The notes: a model not told the origin generated them from the sequence alone. DNA of 64,000 nt from Nakamurella multipartita DSM 44233 (GCF_000024365.1 NC_013235.1:2604001-2668000); one strand, 5' to 3'; shown: positions 1-8,388, numbered from the stretch's first letter. Numbers and translations: made by a program.

Positions 1-223
1 GGCCGTCCCGTGGCGGCGAAAATGTTCTTGGTGCTGCCCTCGGGTTGTCTGACGTCGATGTTGATTGGTGCCGGCGAGCCTGGCCATGAACTGGACGCTG
101 GAGGTCGGTCAGGGATCCCGTGGTGTTGCTTCGAGCACGTGACTGATCGTCTTTGCCGGGAGACCTCCCACCCGACGGCGGCACCACCCGTCACAAGGGA
201 TACCGGAAACGGAGGTAAGGCTG
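1..223 (+). ncRNA. Candidate bridge-RNA region upstream of IS110 transposase
   Basis: This 223-bp stretch precedes the transposase and I see no convincing gene in it. In IS110-group elements related to IS621, the left non-coding end encodes a structured bridge RNA that pairs with donor and target DNA and guides recombination. The position and length fit that arrangement. I could not establish the two-loop fold by eye, so this is a positional prediction. The IS1111 branch carries its RNA on the other side; the DEDD plus Ser layout here does not separate the two branches. Confidence 0.3.
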
Positions 224-1495
224 ATGCCGGTGATCGACGACGACGAGATCGCCTACGGCCGGGTCGCGGGGATGGACATCTCCAAGCGCGATGTCAAGGT
301 CGCGGTCCGGCTGATCGAGAACGGCCGGGTCAAACGACTCAAGGTCCGCACCTTCGCCACGACGACACCATCGCTGCTGCGGCTACGGGACTGGCTGACC
401 GAACTGGACATCGAGCTGGTCGCGATGGAATCGACCGGGGTGTACTGGAAACCATTGTTCCTGGTGCTGGAAGACCAGTTCAGATGCTGGCTACTCAACC
501 CGCGGGACGTCAAACGGGTACCGGGCAACAAGACCGACGTCAAGGACGCCGAATGGATCGCTCGGATGGCTCAGCTCGGGCTCGTCACACCCTCGTTCGT
601 GCCGGACATCCCGGTGCGGGAGCTGCGGGAGTTGACCCGGTACCGCAGCAACGTGGTCCGCGACCGGACCCGCGCCGTGCAACGGCTGCAGGATCTGCTC
701 GAATCCGCCGGGATCAAGCTGTCCAGCACGGTCAGCGACATCACCGGCAAATCGGCCACCGCGATGCTGCACGCGATGATCAACGACCCGGCCGGGGCGA
801 TGAGTGATCCCCGCCAGGTCGCGGACCTGGCGCTGGTCCGGATGCGCAGCAAGCTCCCGGAACTGACCGAGGCCCTGACCGGACACTTCACCGACCACCA
901 CGCGCGACTGGCCGCCACGATGATGCGACAGATCAACGACCTCGACACGCTCCTCACGGACCTGGACCAACAGATCGACCAGGAGATCGCCCCTTTCGCC
1001 CGAGCGGTTGACCACCTCGAGACGATCCCGGGAGTCAGCCGCCGCGCCGCGATGATCATCGTCTCCGAGATCGGGATCGACATGAGCCGGTTCACCGGGA
1101 CCGACCGGCTGGCCTCGTGGGCCGGGCTCAGCCCCGGGAACAACGAATCAGCCGGACGACACCTCTCGACCCGGACCCGCAAGGGCAACCGGTCACTACG
1201 CGCAGTGCTGTTCCAGTGCGCCAAGGCCGCCGCCCGCACCCACAGCACGTACCTGGCCGCGAAGTACGCCGATCTGTGTACCCGGATGAAACCAACCAAA
1301 GCCCTGGTCGCGATCTCCAGGATCATCCTGGAGACCTGTCACCACCTGATCCGCAAAGACACCGACTACCACGACCTCGGACCCACCTACCTGAACGAAT
1401 ACCGCCGCCGCGACCTGGACAAGAACCGGATCCGCCGCGCCCGCACCATCCTCGAAACCAACGGCTACACCGTCACCCACAACGACGCCGCATGA
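224..1495 (+). CDS. IS110-family transposase (DEDD recombinase)
   Basis: A 423-aa protein with both family domains. The N-terminal RuvC-like DEDD domain shows D18 (in AGMDISK), E69 (in AMESTGVYW) and D105/D108 (in GNKTDVKDAEW). The C-terminal Transposase_20 domain begins near IPGVS and carries the GLSPGNNESAGR segment, in which S309 is at the place of the recombinase serine. A long helical linker joins them, as is usual. Length matches full-length family members, and no frameshift or stop is present, so the element could be active. The ATG start has a GGAGGT site at 211-216. By family knowledge it catalyses excision and insertion without terminal inverted repeats, guided by an RNA from the element's non-coding end. 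Confidence 0.95.
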   Translation: MPVIDDDEIAYGRVAGMDISKRDVKVAVRLIENGRVKRLKVRTFATTTPSLLRLRDWLTELDIELVAMESTGVYWKPLFLVLEDQFRCWLLNPRDVKRVPGNKTDVKDAEWIARMAQLGLVTPSFVPDIPVRELRELTRYRSNVVRDRTRAVQRLQDLLESAGIKLSSTVSDITGKSATAMLHAMINDPAGAMSDPRQVADLALVRMRSKLPELTEALTGHFTDHHARLAATMMRQINDLDTLLTDLDQQIDQEIAPFARAVDHLETIPGVSRRAAMIIVSEIGIDMSRFTGTDRLASWAGLSPGNNESAGRHLSTRTRKGNRSLRAVLFQCAKAAARTHSTYLAAKYADLCTRMKPTKALVAISRIILETCHHLIRKDTDYHDLGPTYLNEYRRRDLDKNRIRRARTILETNGYTVTHNDAA

Positions 1496-1634
1496 ACTAA
1501 CCCCGCCCCGCCAACCCCCACGCCCGTCACCAACCAGCCCACACCAGCAGGCCGGCAACTCAAACACGCCCCCGTCCGAGCCGCCCGTCACCTATTTTCG
1601 ACTGATCAACAGCCGGGTCGGGGTGACGGCGCGG

Positions 1635-2438
1635 TCAGTGGTCGGCCGTCGCGGGGCGGCGGAACAGGCTGCGCGCCCAGAGGTATCCGGCGATGGCGAT
1701 GATCACGCACCAGCCCGCGGCGGTGGCCAGGGTGGCCCACTCCCACTGGCCGGCCAGCAGCCCCCGAATGCCTTCGATCATCGGGGTGAACGGCTGGTGC
1801 TCGGCGAACCAGGACAGCCCGGCCGGCATCGACGCGGTCGGCACGAACCCGCTGCTCAGGAACGGCAGGATCATCAGGAAGGTAGGGGTGTTGCTGGCCG
1901 TCTCGACGCTGCGGGAGAGCAGGCCGAAGGCGACCGTGAGCCAGGTCAGGGCGAAGGCGATCAGGGCCAGCAGAGCGATGAGCACCAGCCACTGGGCGGG
2001 GTCGGCGGTCGGCCGGAAGCCCAGCAGCACCGAGACGGCCATGATGATGCCCATGCCCAGCATCGACTGGACCAGGCTGCCCAGCACGTGCCCGCCCAGG
2101 ATGCTGCTGGGCGCGATGGGCATGGTCCGGAACCGGGCGACGATGCCCTCGGTCCGGTCCATGGCCACCGAGATGGCCGTGCCCTGGGCGGCCGAGGCTG
2201 CGGCCATCAGCACGATGGCCGGCGTGACGTAGGCCAGGTAATCGGCCCGGCTGTCGGCGCCGCCGCCGCCCGGCAGGCCGGCGCCCAGCGTGCCGCCGAA
2301 CACGTAGACGAACAGCAGCAGGAACAGCAGCGGGAAGCCCACCAGCATGATCGTCATGCTCGGATAGCGCTTCATCCGGACCAGGCTGCGCCGGAACATG
2401 ATCACGGAGTCGCCGATTGGGTGCGACAGGGTAGTCAT
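1635..2438 (-). CDS. DrrB-like ABC-2 transporter permease
   Basis: A 267-aa membrane protein of the ABC-2/DrrB type with six predicted transmembrane segments, the first in the stretch around YPSMTIMLVGFPLLFLLLFV. The start chosen is the ATG at 2438, which overlaps the stop of the upstream ATPase gene as ATGA; the open frame extends further upstream but only inside the ATPase gene. The pair would form an exporter with two permeases and two ATPases in the membrane, in a family known for efflux of daunorubicin-like drugs and other hydrophobic compounds. The substrate cannot be told from sequence. A short AAAGG ribosome site and the overlap suggest translational coupling. Confidence 0.92.
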   Translation of the reverse strand: MTTLSHPIGDSVIMFRRSLVRMKRYPSMTIMLVGFPLLFLLLFVYVFGGTLGAGLPGGGGADSRADYLAYVTPAIVLMAAASAAQGTAISVAMDRTEGIVARFRTMPIAPSSILGGHVLGSLVQSMLGMGIIMAVSVLLGFRPTADPAQWLVLIALLALIAFALTWLTVAFGLLSRSVETASNTPTFLMILPFLSSGFVPTASMPAGLSWFAEHQPFTPMIEGIRGLLAGQWEWATLATAAGWCVIIAIAGYLWARSLFRRPATADH

Positions 2439-3418
2439 TGCATGGCCTTTCGGGTGGTCGTCGAGGTGAGGGCGAAGAACACGTCGTCCAGGTCGGGGGC
2501 ACTGACCTCGACGTGGTCGACCGGGACGTCCTGGTCGTCGAGCCGGTCGAGCAACGCCCGCAGGGCAGGCACGGTGCCGGTGGCCGGCAGATCGATCTGC
2601 AGGGTGGTGGTATCGGCGCCGGCCGGCTGCTGGGGGGCGCGCTCGGCCGGCGGCCACTCGTCGGCCAACACCAGCCGGGCGTGGGCGACCCGGGCGGGGG
2701 TGGCGAACTGGAGCCGGATCTGCCCGCCGGGCACCTGCTGCTTGAGCCGGGCCGGCTCGTCGTGGGCGACGATCCGCCCCTGGTCGAGCACGGCGACCCG
2801 GTGGGCCAGGCGATCGGCCTCATCCAGGTACTGGGTGGTCAGCAGGATCGTCACGCCGTCGTCGACCAGTGATCGGACCACCGCCCACAGGTCGCGGCGG
2901 CTGCGCGGATCCAGGCCGGTGGTCGGCTCGTCCAGGAATAGCACCTGGGGTCGGGCGACCAGGGTCATGGCCAGGTCGAGCTTGCGCTTCATGCCGCCGG
3001 AGTAGGTGCTGGCCGGCTTGCCGGCCGCCTCGCGCAGGTCGAACAGGTTGAGCAGATCATCGATCCGGCGCTGGCCCTCGGTGCGGCCGAGCCGCCGCAG
3101 ATCAGCCATGAGGCGCAGGTTCTCGGCGCCGGTGAGCAGGTTGTCGACGGCCGAGAACTGGCCGGTCACGCCGATCGCGGCGCGGACCCGGGCGCCGTCG
3201 CGGGACACGTCGTACCCGGCGATGCGGGCCGTGCCACCGTCGGCGGGCAGCAGGGTGGACAGGATGTTGACGATGGTGGTCTTGCCGGAACCGTTGGGTC
3301 CGAGCAGGGCGCAGACGGTGCCGGTGGCCACCGTCAGGTCGACGCCGCGCAGGACCGGTTGGTCGCCGAACGACTTGGTCAGACCGGTGATGTCGATGGC
3401 TGGAGCGTTTTCGGGCAT
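2435..3418 (-). CDS. DrrA-like ABC transporter ATP-binding protein
   Basis: A 327-aa ATPase with Walker A LLGPNGSGKTT (about residues 39-49), signature YSGGMKRKLDL (about 139-149), Walker B VLFLDEPTTGLD (about 159-170) and the C-terminal extension typical of the daunorubicin-resistance subfamily. The usual H-loop His is Gln in LLTTQYLDEA, which is common in this subfamily. The start at 3418 (MPENAPAIDITGL) has a GGGAGG site just upstream. It powers the permease encoded next, with which it overlaps by 4 bp, and it follows the EXLDI gene by 58 bp, so the three probably form one operon. The longer open frame upstream is antisense noise. Confidence 0.93.
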   Translation of the reverse strand: MPENAPAIDITGLTKSFGDQPVLRGVDLTVATGTVCALLGPNGSGKTTIVNILSTLLPADGGTARIAGYDVSRDGARVRAAIGVTGQFSAVDNLLTGAENLRLMADLRRLGRTEGQRRIDDLLNLFDLREAAGKPASTYSGGMKRKLDLAMTLVARPQVLFLDEPTTGLDPRSRRDLWAVVRSLVDDGVTILLTTQYLDEADRLAHRVAVLDQGRIVAHDEPARLKQQVPGGQIRLQFATPARVAHARLVLADEWPPAERAPQQPAGADTTTLQIDLPATGTVPALRALLDRLDDQDVPVDHVEVSAPDLDDVFFALTSTTTRKAMQ

Positions 3419-3476
3419 GCCAAGGCCTCCCTGGGCCGGGATGGAAAGACAGGAAAGGAAGCGCGGCCGGGTCGGG

Positions 3477-3995
3477 TCAGATATCGAGATCCTCGACGAC
3501 CGGCGCACTGTCGGCGATGACGACCAGGTCGTAGAGTTCGGACGGGACCTTCGCGCGCAGGTCCTCGATGGTGTCGAGGACCTCGAGAGTGGCGGTCGGG
3601 GCGGCAACCCCGACCTGTTGATCGGTGCTGAAGTGCTTGCGCCAGCCGGTCGCCGACCCGTCGGCGCCGGCCGTCCAGTGGGCCTCCGCGGACTTCTCGG
3701 TGTGCAGGACGTACTTGCCGGTCCGGCTTCGGTACACCTTGAACTGTTCGACCTTGTCCTTGGTGGATCGGGTCCAGGCGGCCAGCTCAACGCCGAGAAA
3801 CCTTTGCCGGCGGCCCTTGCCGGGACCGACGCGAACGGTGATCTCCTCGAAGCCCTCCAGCTGGGCGTCCTCGACCTCGACCATCCGGCGCAGTGCGCGC
3901 ACGATCGCGGCCGACAAATTGCCGCCGACGATCTCCTGGGCCCGCTGGAACAGGGCCAGATCGTCCTCGGACACATAGATCGTCTTGTTGGGCAC
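3477..3995 (-). CDS. EXLDI family protein with N-terminal ribbon-helix-helix-like segment
   Basis: This 172-aa protein ends in EDLDI, the C-terminal E-x-L-D-I signature of a family known beside daunorubicin-type ABC transporters, which is exactly its setting here. The first 45 residues (KTIYVSEDDLALFQRAQEI then a second helix AAIVRALRRMVEVED) look like a ribbon-helix-helix DNA-binding fold: one beta strand and two helices. The rest is a mixed domain rich in charged residues with no motif I can name. I infer an autoregulator of the transporter operon, supported by a tandem hexamer array 26 bp upstream of its start. The GTG at 3995 is the only in-frame start near a GGAGG sequence, though spacing is long (about 13 nt). 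Confidence 0.88.
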   Translation of the reverse strand: MPNKTIYVSEDDLALFQRAQEIVGGNLSAAIVRALRRMVEVEDAQLEGFEEITVRVGPGKGRRQRFLGVELAAWTRSTKDKVEQFKVYRSRTGKYVLHTEKSAEAHWTAGADGSATGWRKHFSTDQQVGVAAPTATLEVLDTIEDLRAKVPSELYDLVVIADSAPVVEDLDI

Positions 3996-4020
3996 GTGGT
4001 CATCATAACCTCCAAAGCAA

Positions 4021-4044
4021 GTATACGTATACGTCTACGCATAG
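4021..4044. promoter_or_regulatory. Tandem hexamer operator upstream of EXLDI-DrrAB operon
   Basis: Four hexamers in a row read GTATAC GTATAC GTCTAC GCATAG. The first two form a perfect 12-bp palindrome at 4021-4032. Ribbon-helix-helix repressors commonly bind tandem short repeats like this, and the EXLDI protein just downstream on the minus strand has such a fold at its N terminus. The AT-rich composition stands out from the surroundings. Autoregulation is an inference from position and repeat structure. Confidence 0.55.
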
Positions 4045-4096
4045 CAAGAGTGTTGTCGTGAGGGGAGGTTCGGGTTGACGGGCTCGGTCCGGAGGC

Positions 4097-4158
4097 GGGC
4101 TGATCAACTCGGCGAAATTGGGCCGATCCGGGCCGAAAATCGCCGAGTTGATCAGCCC
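4097..4158. repeat. 19-bp perfect inverted repeat with 24-nt loop
   Basis: Arms at 4097-4115 and 4140-4158 are exact reverse complements, centred on GGCTGATCAACTCGGCGA and its complement. The element sits between divergent genes, so it is not placed as a terminator for either. It could be a dispersed palindromic (REP-like) element or a large operator. A second element of the same build but different sequence occurs at 21008-21068. Confidence 0.8.
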
Positions 4159-4274
4159 GGCCGGGTTTCGGGCGGACCAGTGGCAAGGGTGCGGCTCATC
4201 CCGCCAGGGTGATGCCCGAAAGGTCCGTTCCGCGGCAGGCTGAAGCGGCAAACGCCCGAACCGGAGGTGCGGCC

Positions 4275-4691
4275 ATGACCACACGACAGACAACCGCTCC
4301 CAGTGGACTCGCGGTCGGCGTGACCGTCGCGGCCGCGATCATCCTGATCATCGGTGGCATCTGCCATGCCATGCAGGGCGTCGTGGGCATCGCCACCAAC
4401 GAGTTCTACGTGACGACCCAGAAGTGGATCTTCCAGTTCGACGTGACGACCTGGGGCTGGATCCACGTCATCGTCGGGGCCATCGCTGTGCTCGCCGGGA
4501 TCGGCCTGTTCTCCGGCGCGGTCTGGGCGCGCACACTGGCCGTCGCGATCGCCGCGGTCAGCATCCTGGTCAACTTCGCCTGGTTGCCGTACTACCCGAT
4601 CTGGTCGGTGCTGATCATCGCCTTCGACTTCTTCGTGATCTGGGCCCTGACCGCCCACGGCCGCGACGTCGTCGCCGTCAGCGGCCGCTGA
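4275..4691 (+). CDS. DUF7144 family four-helix membrane protein
   Basis: A 138-aa protein with four transmembrane helices: one after the short N terminus (VTVAAAIILIIGGI), one at GWIHVIVGAIAVLAGIG, one at LAVAIAAVSILVNFAWL and one at WSVLIIAFDFFVIWAL. The GWxWIHxIxG and LPYYPxWSxLIIAxDxFVIWAL patterns match a widespread actinobacterial membrane family of unknown function (DUF7144). I chose the ATG at 4275 with GGAGGT at 4263-4268 over the upstream ATG, since the longer form adds a polar tail and has no ribosome site. It stands alone, convergent with the MFS gene. Confidence 0.85.
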   Translation: MTTRQTTAPSGLAVGVTVAAAIILIIGGICHAMQGVVGIATNEFYVTTQKWIFQFDVTTWGWIHVIVGAIAVLAGIGLFSGAVWARTLAVAIAAVSILVNFAWLPYYPIWSVLIIAFDFFVIWALTAHGRDVVAVSGR

Positions 4692-4718
4692 GCGCTTGTC
4701 CGCGCGGTCAGCGCGCGG

Positions 4719-6188
4719 TCACGCGTCCAACCGGATGGCGGGAATGAGCCGCACCGTGCCCAACGCGGCCAGGGTCAGCGCGAGCAGCAGGTAGACCGGC
4801 CAGACCACGCCCTGCAGATGCGCGACCACGCCGAGCACGAGCGCGGTCAGGGTCGAGGCCAGACTGGTCACCAGTTGGGCGAAACCGATGGTGAGGGACC
4901 GGTTTTCACCGCCGACGTACCGCAGCAGCCACACTCGTTTGGCGGTGGAGATGACCTGGGAGGCGACTGCGGCGAGCGCGAGAATGACGCCGAACAGCCA
5001 TTCCTCGTAGGGCAGGTCCCAGGTGTCGGCGGCGATCGCGAACAGGGCGGCGGCCACGATCAACCCGCCGGCCAGCACGTGCATGCCCCGCACCGTGGCA
5101 ATGGACCGGGTCCGGGCCCAGACGAAGCCGTAGACGATCAGGCCGGTGGCGGTGAACGCGACGATCAGGTGCAGGTGCCCGACGACGTTCCCGTGCAGGG
5201 CGGCCGCGTGGGCGCTGAAGAAGGCGGTGCCCAGGGTGAGCGAGATGAAGCAGGTCTGCACCAGCAGGAACGTGCGCAACCAGCGATGCTCCCGGACCTG
5301 GCTGACGCCCAGCGGAATCACCTGGCGCAGCGTCGGTCCGCGGACGCGGCTCGGGTTCGGCGCCGGCACCACCAGCAGGACGAACGGGATGGCCATGGCG
5401 AACGCGATCGCACCCATCCAGAGCAGCGCGATGTGCGACTGGAGCGCGCTGGTGTGTTTGAAGAACAGCAGTTCCGCCGCGGTCACCACCAGCACCAGCG
5501 TGGCGCTGATCGCCGTCTGCAGCACCGAGACCCGACCGACCTGGGCCTGCAGCAGCGAGGTCGACATCAGGTCGACCGCGCTCACGGCGGCCAGGCCGCC
5601 GAGGAAACCCAGGACGGCGGTGGTGACCAGGAAGACCACGGCGATGGGGGAGCCGAGCAGGTCGCTGCCCAGGGCGTTACCGGCCGTCACCGCCGCGGCA
5701 ATGATCGCTCCGACGGTGAGGATGAACGGGTTGGACCGGCGGGCGGTCAGCACCGGCGCCGACAGGGTGCCCAGCAACGCGCAGAAGGTGCCGATCGGGT
5801 AGAGCATGGCGGCGATCAGCGGTGAGCCGCCGACGGCGATGCAGATGTAGGGCAGGACCACCGCGGTGGCGGTCAGCTGGTTGGCCAGGCTGACCGCCGA
5901 GGCCTGCCCGAGCAGCGCCCGATAGTTCCGGGTGCGTGGCCCCGGGCCGGCGCCGGCGTCGCCGCCCGTCGACGGGGTCGGATCGCCCCGAGGGTGGGCG
6001 AGGACGGCCGCACCCGCGGTCACCGCTTCGGCGCTGACCGGGTCCGCGGTGGGGGCGTGCAGCGTCACGTCGGCGGGCGTCACGTCGGCGGGCGTCACGT
6101 CGGCGGGCGCCGGATCGGTCGTCGGTTCGGAACCCGGTTGTCGGCTGGAGTCGTCAGCGTGGGGAGCCACCACGGACTGGATTGTCAC
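4719..6188 (-). CDS. MFS transporter with long repeat-bearing N-terminal tail
   Basis: A 489-aa protein. Residues from about 90 onward form roughly 12 hydrophobic helices with short loops, as in major facilitator transporters; the loop around PNPSRVRGPTLRQVI lies near the middle. The first about 90 residues are a hydrophilic Pro/Ala/Thr/Asp-rich tail that includes three PADVT units encoded by a 15-bp tandem repeat. No substrate motif is recognisable. Its start region overlaps the end of the upstream methyltransferase gene by 35 bp, so the two are likely co-transcribed and coupled. Confidence 0.85.
   Translation of the reverse strand: MTIQSVVAPHADDSSRQPGSEPTTDPAPADVTPADVTPADVTLHAPTADPVSAEAVTAGAAVLAHPRGDPTPSTGGDAGAGPGPRTRNYRALLGQASAVSLANQLTATAVVLPYICIAVGGSPLIAAMLYPIGTFCALLGTLSAPVLTARRSNPFILTVGAIIAAAVTAGNALGSDLLGSPIAVVFLVTTAVLGFLGGLAAVSAVDLMSTSLLQAQVGRVSVLQTAISATLVLVVTAAELLFFKHTSALQSHIALLWMGAIAFAMAIPFVLLVVPAPNPSRVRGPTLRQVIPLGVSQVREHRWLRTFLLVQTCFISLTLGTAFFSAHAAALHGNVVGHLHLIVAFTATGLIVYGFVWARTRSIATVRGMHVLAGGLIVAAALFAIAADTWDLPYEEWLFGVILALAAVASQVISTAKRVWLLRYVGGENRSLTIGFAQLVTSLASTLTALVLGVVAHLQGVVWPVYLLLALTLAALGTVRLIPAIRLDA
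6064..6108. repeat. 15-bp tandem repeat (3 copies) in MFS gene
   Basis: Three exact head-to-tail copies of GTCACGTCGGCGGGC at 6064, 6079 and 6094. The unit is a multiple of three, so gain or loss of copies keeps the MFS frame and changes only the number of PADVT units in its cytosolic tail. Confidence 0.9.
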
Positions 6189-6873
6189 GCAGGCGCCCGC
6201 CCGTTTCCACCCGAGCCGTCCGTTCCGGCGCAGTGACCGGGCGACGCTCGGCCGTGCCGACGACCAGCGGCACCAGGGTCGGCAGCGAGGTGGGCATCCG
6301 CCGGTGGGCCATCGAGGTCACCGCCAGCGGTGAGGCGTCCAGGAGCGCCTCGAAGTCCCGGTTGGCGTGGCAGCCGTCGGCCAGCCGGCGATGCAGGGGA
6401 GTCAGCAGGTCTTGCACCACGCCGCGGACCGGGCCACCCCGGACGTGCTCGTGGAACAGGAACCGGCCGCCGGGCCGCAGCACCCGGTGCACCTCCCGCA
6501 GCGCCCGGTCCGGATCGTCGACCGAGCAGAACACCAACGACGCGGCCACGGTGTCGAACGTCGAATCCGGGAAGGGCAGCTGCCGCGCGTCGCCGTCCAG
6601 GATCGACACCGTAACCGGCAGCTCCCGGACCCGGTCGCGCAGCTGCGTGCGGAAGGCGGGATTGGGCTCCAGCAGGACCAGCTCGTCGAGTCCGGCCGGG
6701 TAGTGGGGGACGGAAAGCCCGCTCCCGGCGCCGATCTCGAGCGCCCGGCCGGCGGCGGTGGCGAGCTGGTCGTGCCGCAGTGTGGCCTGGCCGTTGCGCT
6801 CGATGCGGCCCATGAAGGCCGGGTACCAGGCGGCGAACCAGCGCCGGCTCCGGGTGTTCGCGGTGGTGGTCAT
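6154..6873 (-). CDS. Class I SAM-dependent methyltransferase
   Basis: A 239-aa protein with the class I methyltransferase fold. Motif I is ALEIGAGSGLSVPHY, the acidic end of strand 2 is LVLLEPN, the ILDGDARQLPFPDSTFD segment follows, and VLRPGGRFLFHEH marks motif III, as in the Methyltransf_11/25 families. The start is the ATG at 6873. The C-terminal 30 residues are polar, basic and not typical of the family, and their coding DNA overlaps the MFS start by 35 bp, so the stop may have been displaced. Substrate unknown; the neighbouring MFS pump could export a methylated product, which is inference. Confidence 0.85.
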   Translation of the reverse strand: MTTTANTRSRRWFAAWYPAFMGRIERNGQATLRHDQLATAAGRALEIGAGSGLSVPHYPAGLDELVLLEPNPAFRTQLRDRVRELPVTVSILDGDARQLPFPDSTFDTVAASLVFCSVDDPDRALREVHRVLRPGGRFLFHEHVRGGPVRGVVQDLLTPLHRRLADGCHANRDFEALLDASPLAVTSMAHRRMPTSLPTLVPLVVGTAERRPVTAPERTARVETGGRLRDNPVRGGSPR

Positions 6874-6990
6874 CGTTCGATGGTCGCCGGCCGGACCCGG
6901 TCGGCACATGGCCGATTCGGGCCATCTTCGAGGGGCGGCGGCCCTCTCCCCGGCGCCGCCGATGGTCGTACCCTTCGAATGGAGGCAGCC

Positions 6991-8049
6991 GTGCTGGGGA
7001 TCGAGGAGCAGGACGTCCGGACCGCCACGGTGGCCGGCAGCACCCTGGCGTATGCCGTCGTCGGCACCGGCCCAACCGTCCTGTTCTGCGGCTGGTGGTG
7101 CAGCCACCTGAGCCTGAACTGGCACGATCCGCTCTTCCGGCAGTTCGTGTCCCGGCTGGCCCAGCGGCACACGATCATCCGGTACGACCGCCCGGGCACC
7201 GGGCTGTCCGGGTCGGCGGGGACCCCACCGCACACCGTCGACGACGAGGTCGCCGTGTTGGCCGGCGTGATCGACGCGCTGGCGCCGGGCCGGTTCGATC
7301 TGGTCGGGGCCTCGTCCGGGGCGGCGGCCGCGATCGCCTACGCGGCCGACCAGCCGGACCGGGTCGGCCGGCTCGTGCTGTACGGCGGCTTCGCACGGGG
7401 GGCCGAGCTCGCCTCACCGGCGGCCCGGGCGGCCCTGCTGGAGGTGATCGGCAGCCATTGGGGGCTGGGGTCCCGGCTGTTGGCCGACCTGTTCGTGCCG
7501 GGGTCGTCGGGACCGGAGCAGGATGCGTTCGCCGCCTTCCAGCGCCGGTCGGCCACCCGGGAGCAGGCCGCCGAATCGCTCGCCGCCAGCTATGCCGTGG
7601 ACGTGACCGCCGAGCTGGCCCGGGTCCGCGCGCCGACCAGTGTGCTGCACCGGCGGCAGGACCGGGCGGTGCCGTTCGCGCTGGGTGCCGATCTGGCCCG
7701 GCGGATCCCGGGTGCGTCCCTGACGGCGCTGGACGGGGTCGATCACTTTCCCTGGCGGGGTGACGCCGATGCGGTGGCCGACGCGATGCTGCGAGGCCTG
7801 GGCCACCACGTCCCGCCCCGACCCCACGCCACCGGGCCGGATGCGATCACCGAGCGGGAACGCGAGATCCTGGCGCTGGTCGCCGAGGGGCTGACCGACC
7901 CGCAGATCGCGCAGCGGCTGGTGGTCAGCCCGCACACCGTTCACCGGCACATCGCCAACGCCCGGGTCAAACTCGGGGTCCGCTCGCGGGCCGCAGCGGC
8001 GGCGACCCTGGCCCGCCGGTCGGGCGCCCCACCGGCGGCCGGATCGTGA
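6991..8049 (+). CDS. Alpha/beta hydrolase domain fused to LuxR-type HTH
   Basis: A protein of about 352 aa with an alpha/beta-hydrolase domain (residues about 10-280) followed by a LuxR DNA-binding domain (ITEREREILALVAEGL, then the recognition helix VSPHTVHRHIANARVKLGV). The nucleophile elbow reads G-A-S-S-G with S108 intact, and a late His (VDHFPW) is in place, so it may be catalytically active or bind an acyl ligand. I chose the GTG at 6991, which has GGAGG at 6981-6985; an ATG at 6979 lies in frame with no ribosome site. It is divergent from the methyltransferase gene. Such fusions are probably ligand-sensing transcription factors. A related fusion at 41117-42208 has lost its nucleophile. 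Confidence 0.88.
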   Translation: MLGIEEQDVRTATVAGSTLAYAVVGTGPTVLFCGWWCSHLSLNWHDPLFRQFVSRLAQRHTIIRYDRPGTGLSGSAGTPPHTVDDEVAVLAGVIDALAPGRFDLVGASSGAAAAIAYAADQPDRVGRLVLYGGFARGAELASPAARAALLEVIGSHWGLGSRLLADLFVPGSSGPEQDAFAAFQRRSATREQAAESLAASYAVDVTAELARVRAPTSVLHRRQDRAVPFALGADLARRIPGASLTALDGVDHFPWRGDADAVADAMLRGLGHHVPPRPHATGPDAITEREREILALVAEGLTDPQIAQRLVVSPHTVHRHIANARVKLGVRSRAAAAATLARRSGAPPAAGS

Positions 8050-8073
8050 TCGACGTCGCCGGGGCGGTGGGGG

Positions 8074-8388
8074 ATGATCGGGGTCATGGTGCAGTCCGCG
8101 GACAACCGGTCGAACCTTCGGGGCCGCGTCATCGCCCGGGCCGCTCATCCGACGCTGGCCGGGTTCGACGTCCTCGACGTCGACGTCGTATCCACCGAAC
8201 CGGCCGATGAACGACCGGACCTGCTCGCCTCCACCGTGGGTCACCGGATCGCGGTGACCGTCGACCGGGCCGTGCTCGACGAGGCCGTGCAGCCGGGGGC
8301 CGGAATCGACTGCACGGTCCGGCGAACCCCCGACGGCGCGATGGCCGACCGGGACCCACGGTCGGTGCGCGTCACCGACCGGCCGTGA
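8074..8388 (+). CDS. Small hypothetical protein
   Basis: A 104-aa (92 aa from the second ATG at 8086) soluble protein without a family I recognise. It has alternating beta-like stretches (GFDVLDVDVVS, HRIAVTVDRAVL) and charged loops. GC-rich codon third positions and a purine-rich stretch before the ATG support coding. It follows the hydrolase-LuxR gene by 24 bp on the same strand, so it may be co-transcribed, and its last 17 bp overlap the end of the convergent ATP-grasp gene. Confidence 0.5.
   Translation: MIGVMVQSADNRSNLRGRVIARAAHPTLAGFDVLDVDVVSTEPADERPDLLASTVGHRIAVTVDRAVLDEAVQPGAGIDCTVRRTPDGAMADRDPRSVRVTDRP

Larger units (their letters stand above)
1..1605 (+). mobile_element. IS110-family insertion sequence, ends not resolved
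   Basis: One intact IS110-type transposase gene lies between about 220 bp of non-coding DNA on the left, which runs to the window edge, and about 130 bp on the right before the ABC permease gene. IS110 elements characteristically lack terminal inverted repeats and do not make clear target duplications, so the true ends cannot be read from one copy. The right boundary given here is only the last base before the next gene's neighbourhood; the left end may lie outside the window. Confidence 0.5.

Noticed and set aside
4003..4293. A 96-aa minus-strand frame over the divergent region
   Set aside because: No ribosome site or conserved features, and it covers the palindrome and hexamer operator.
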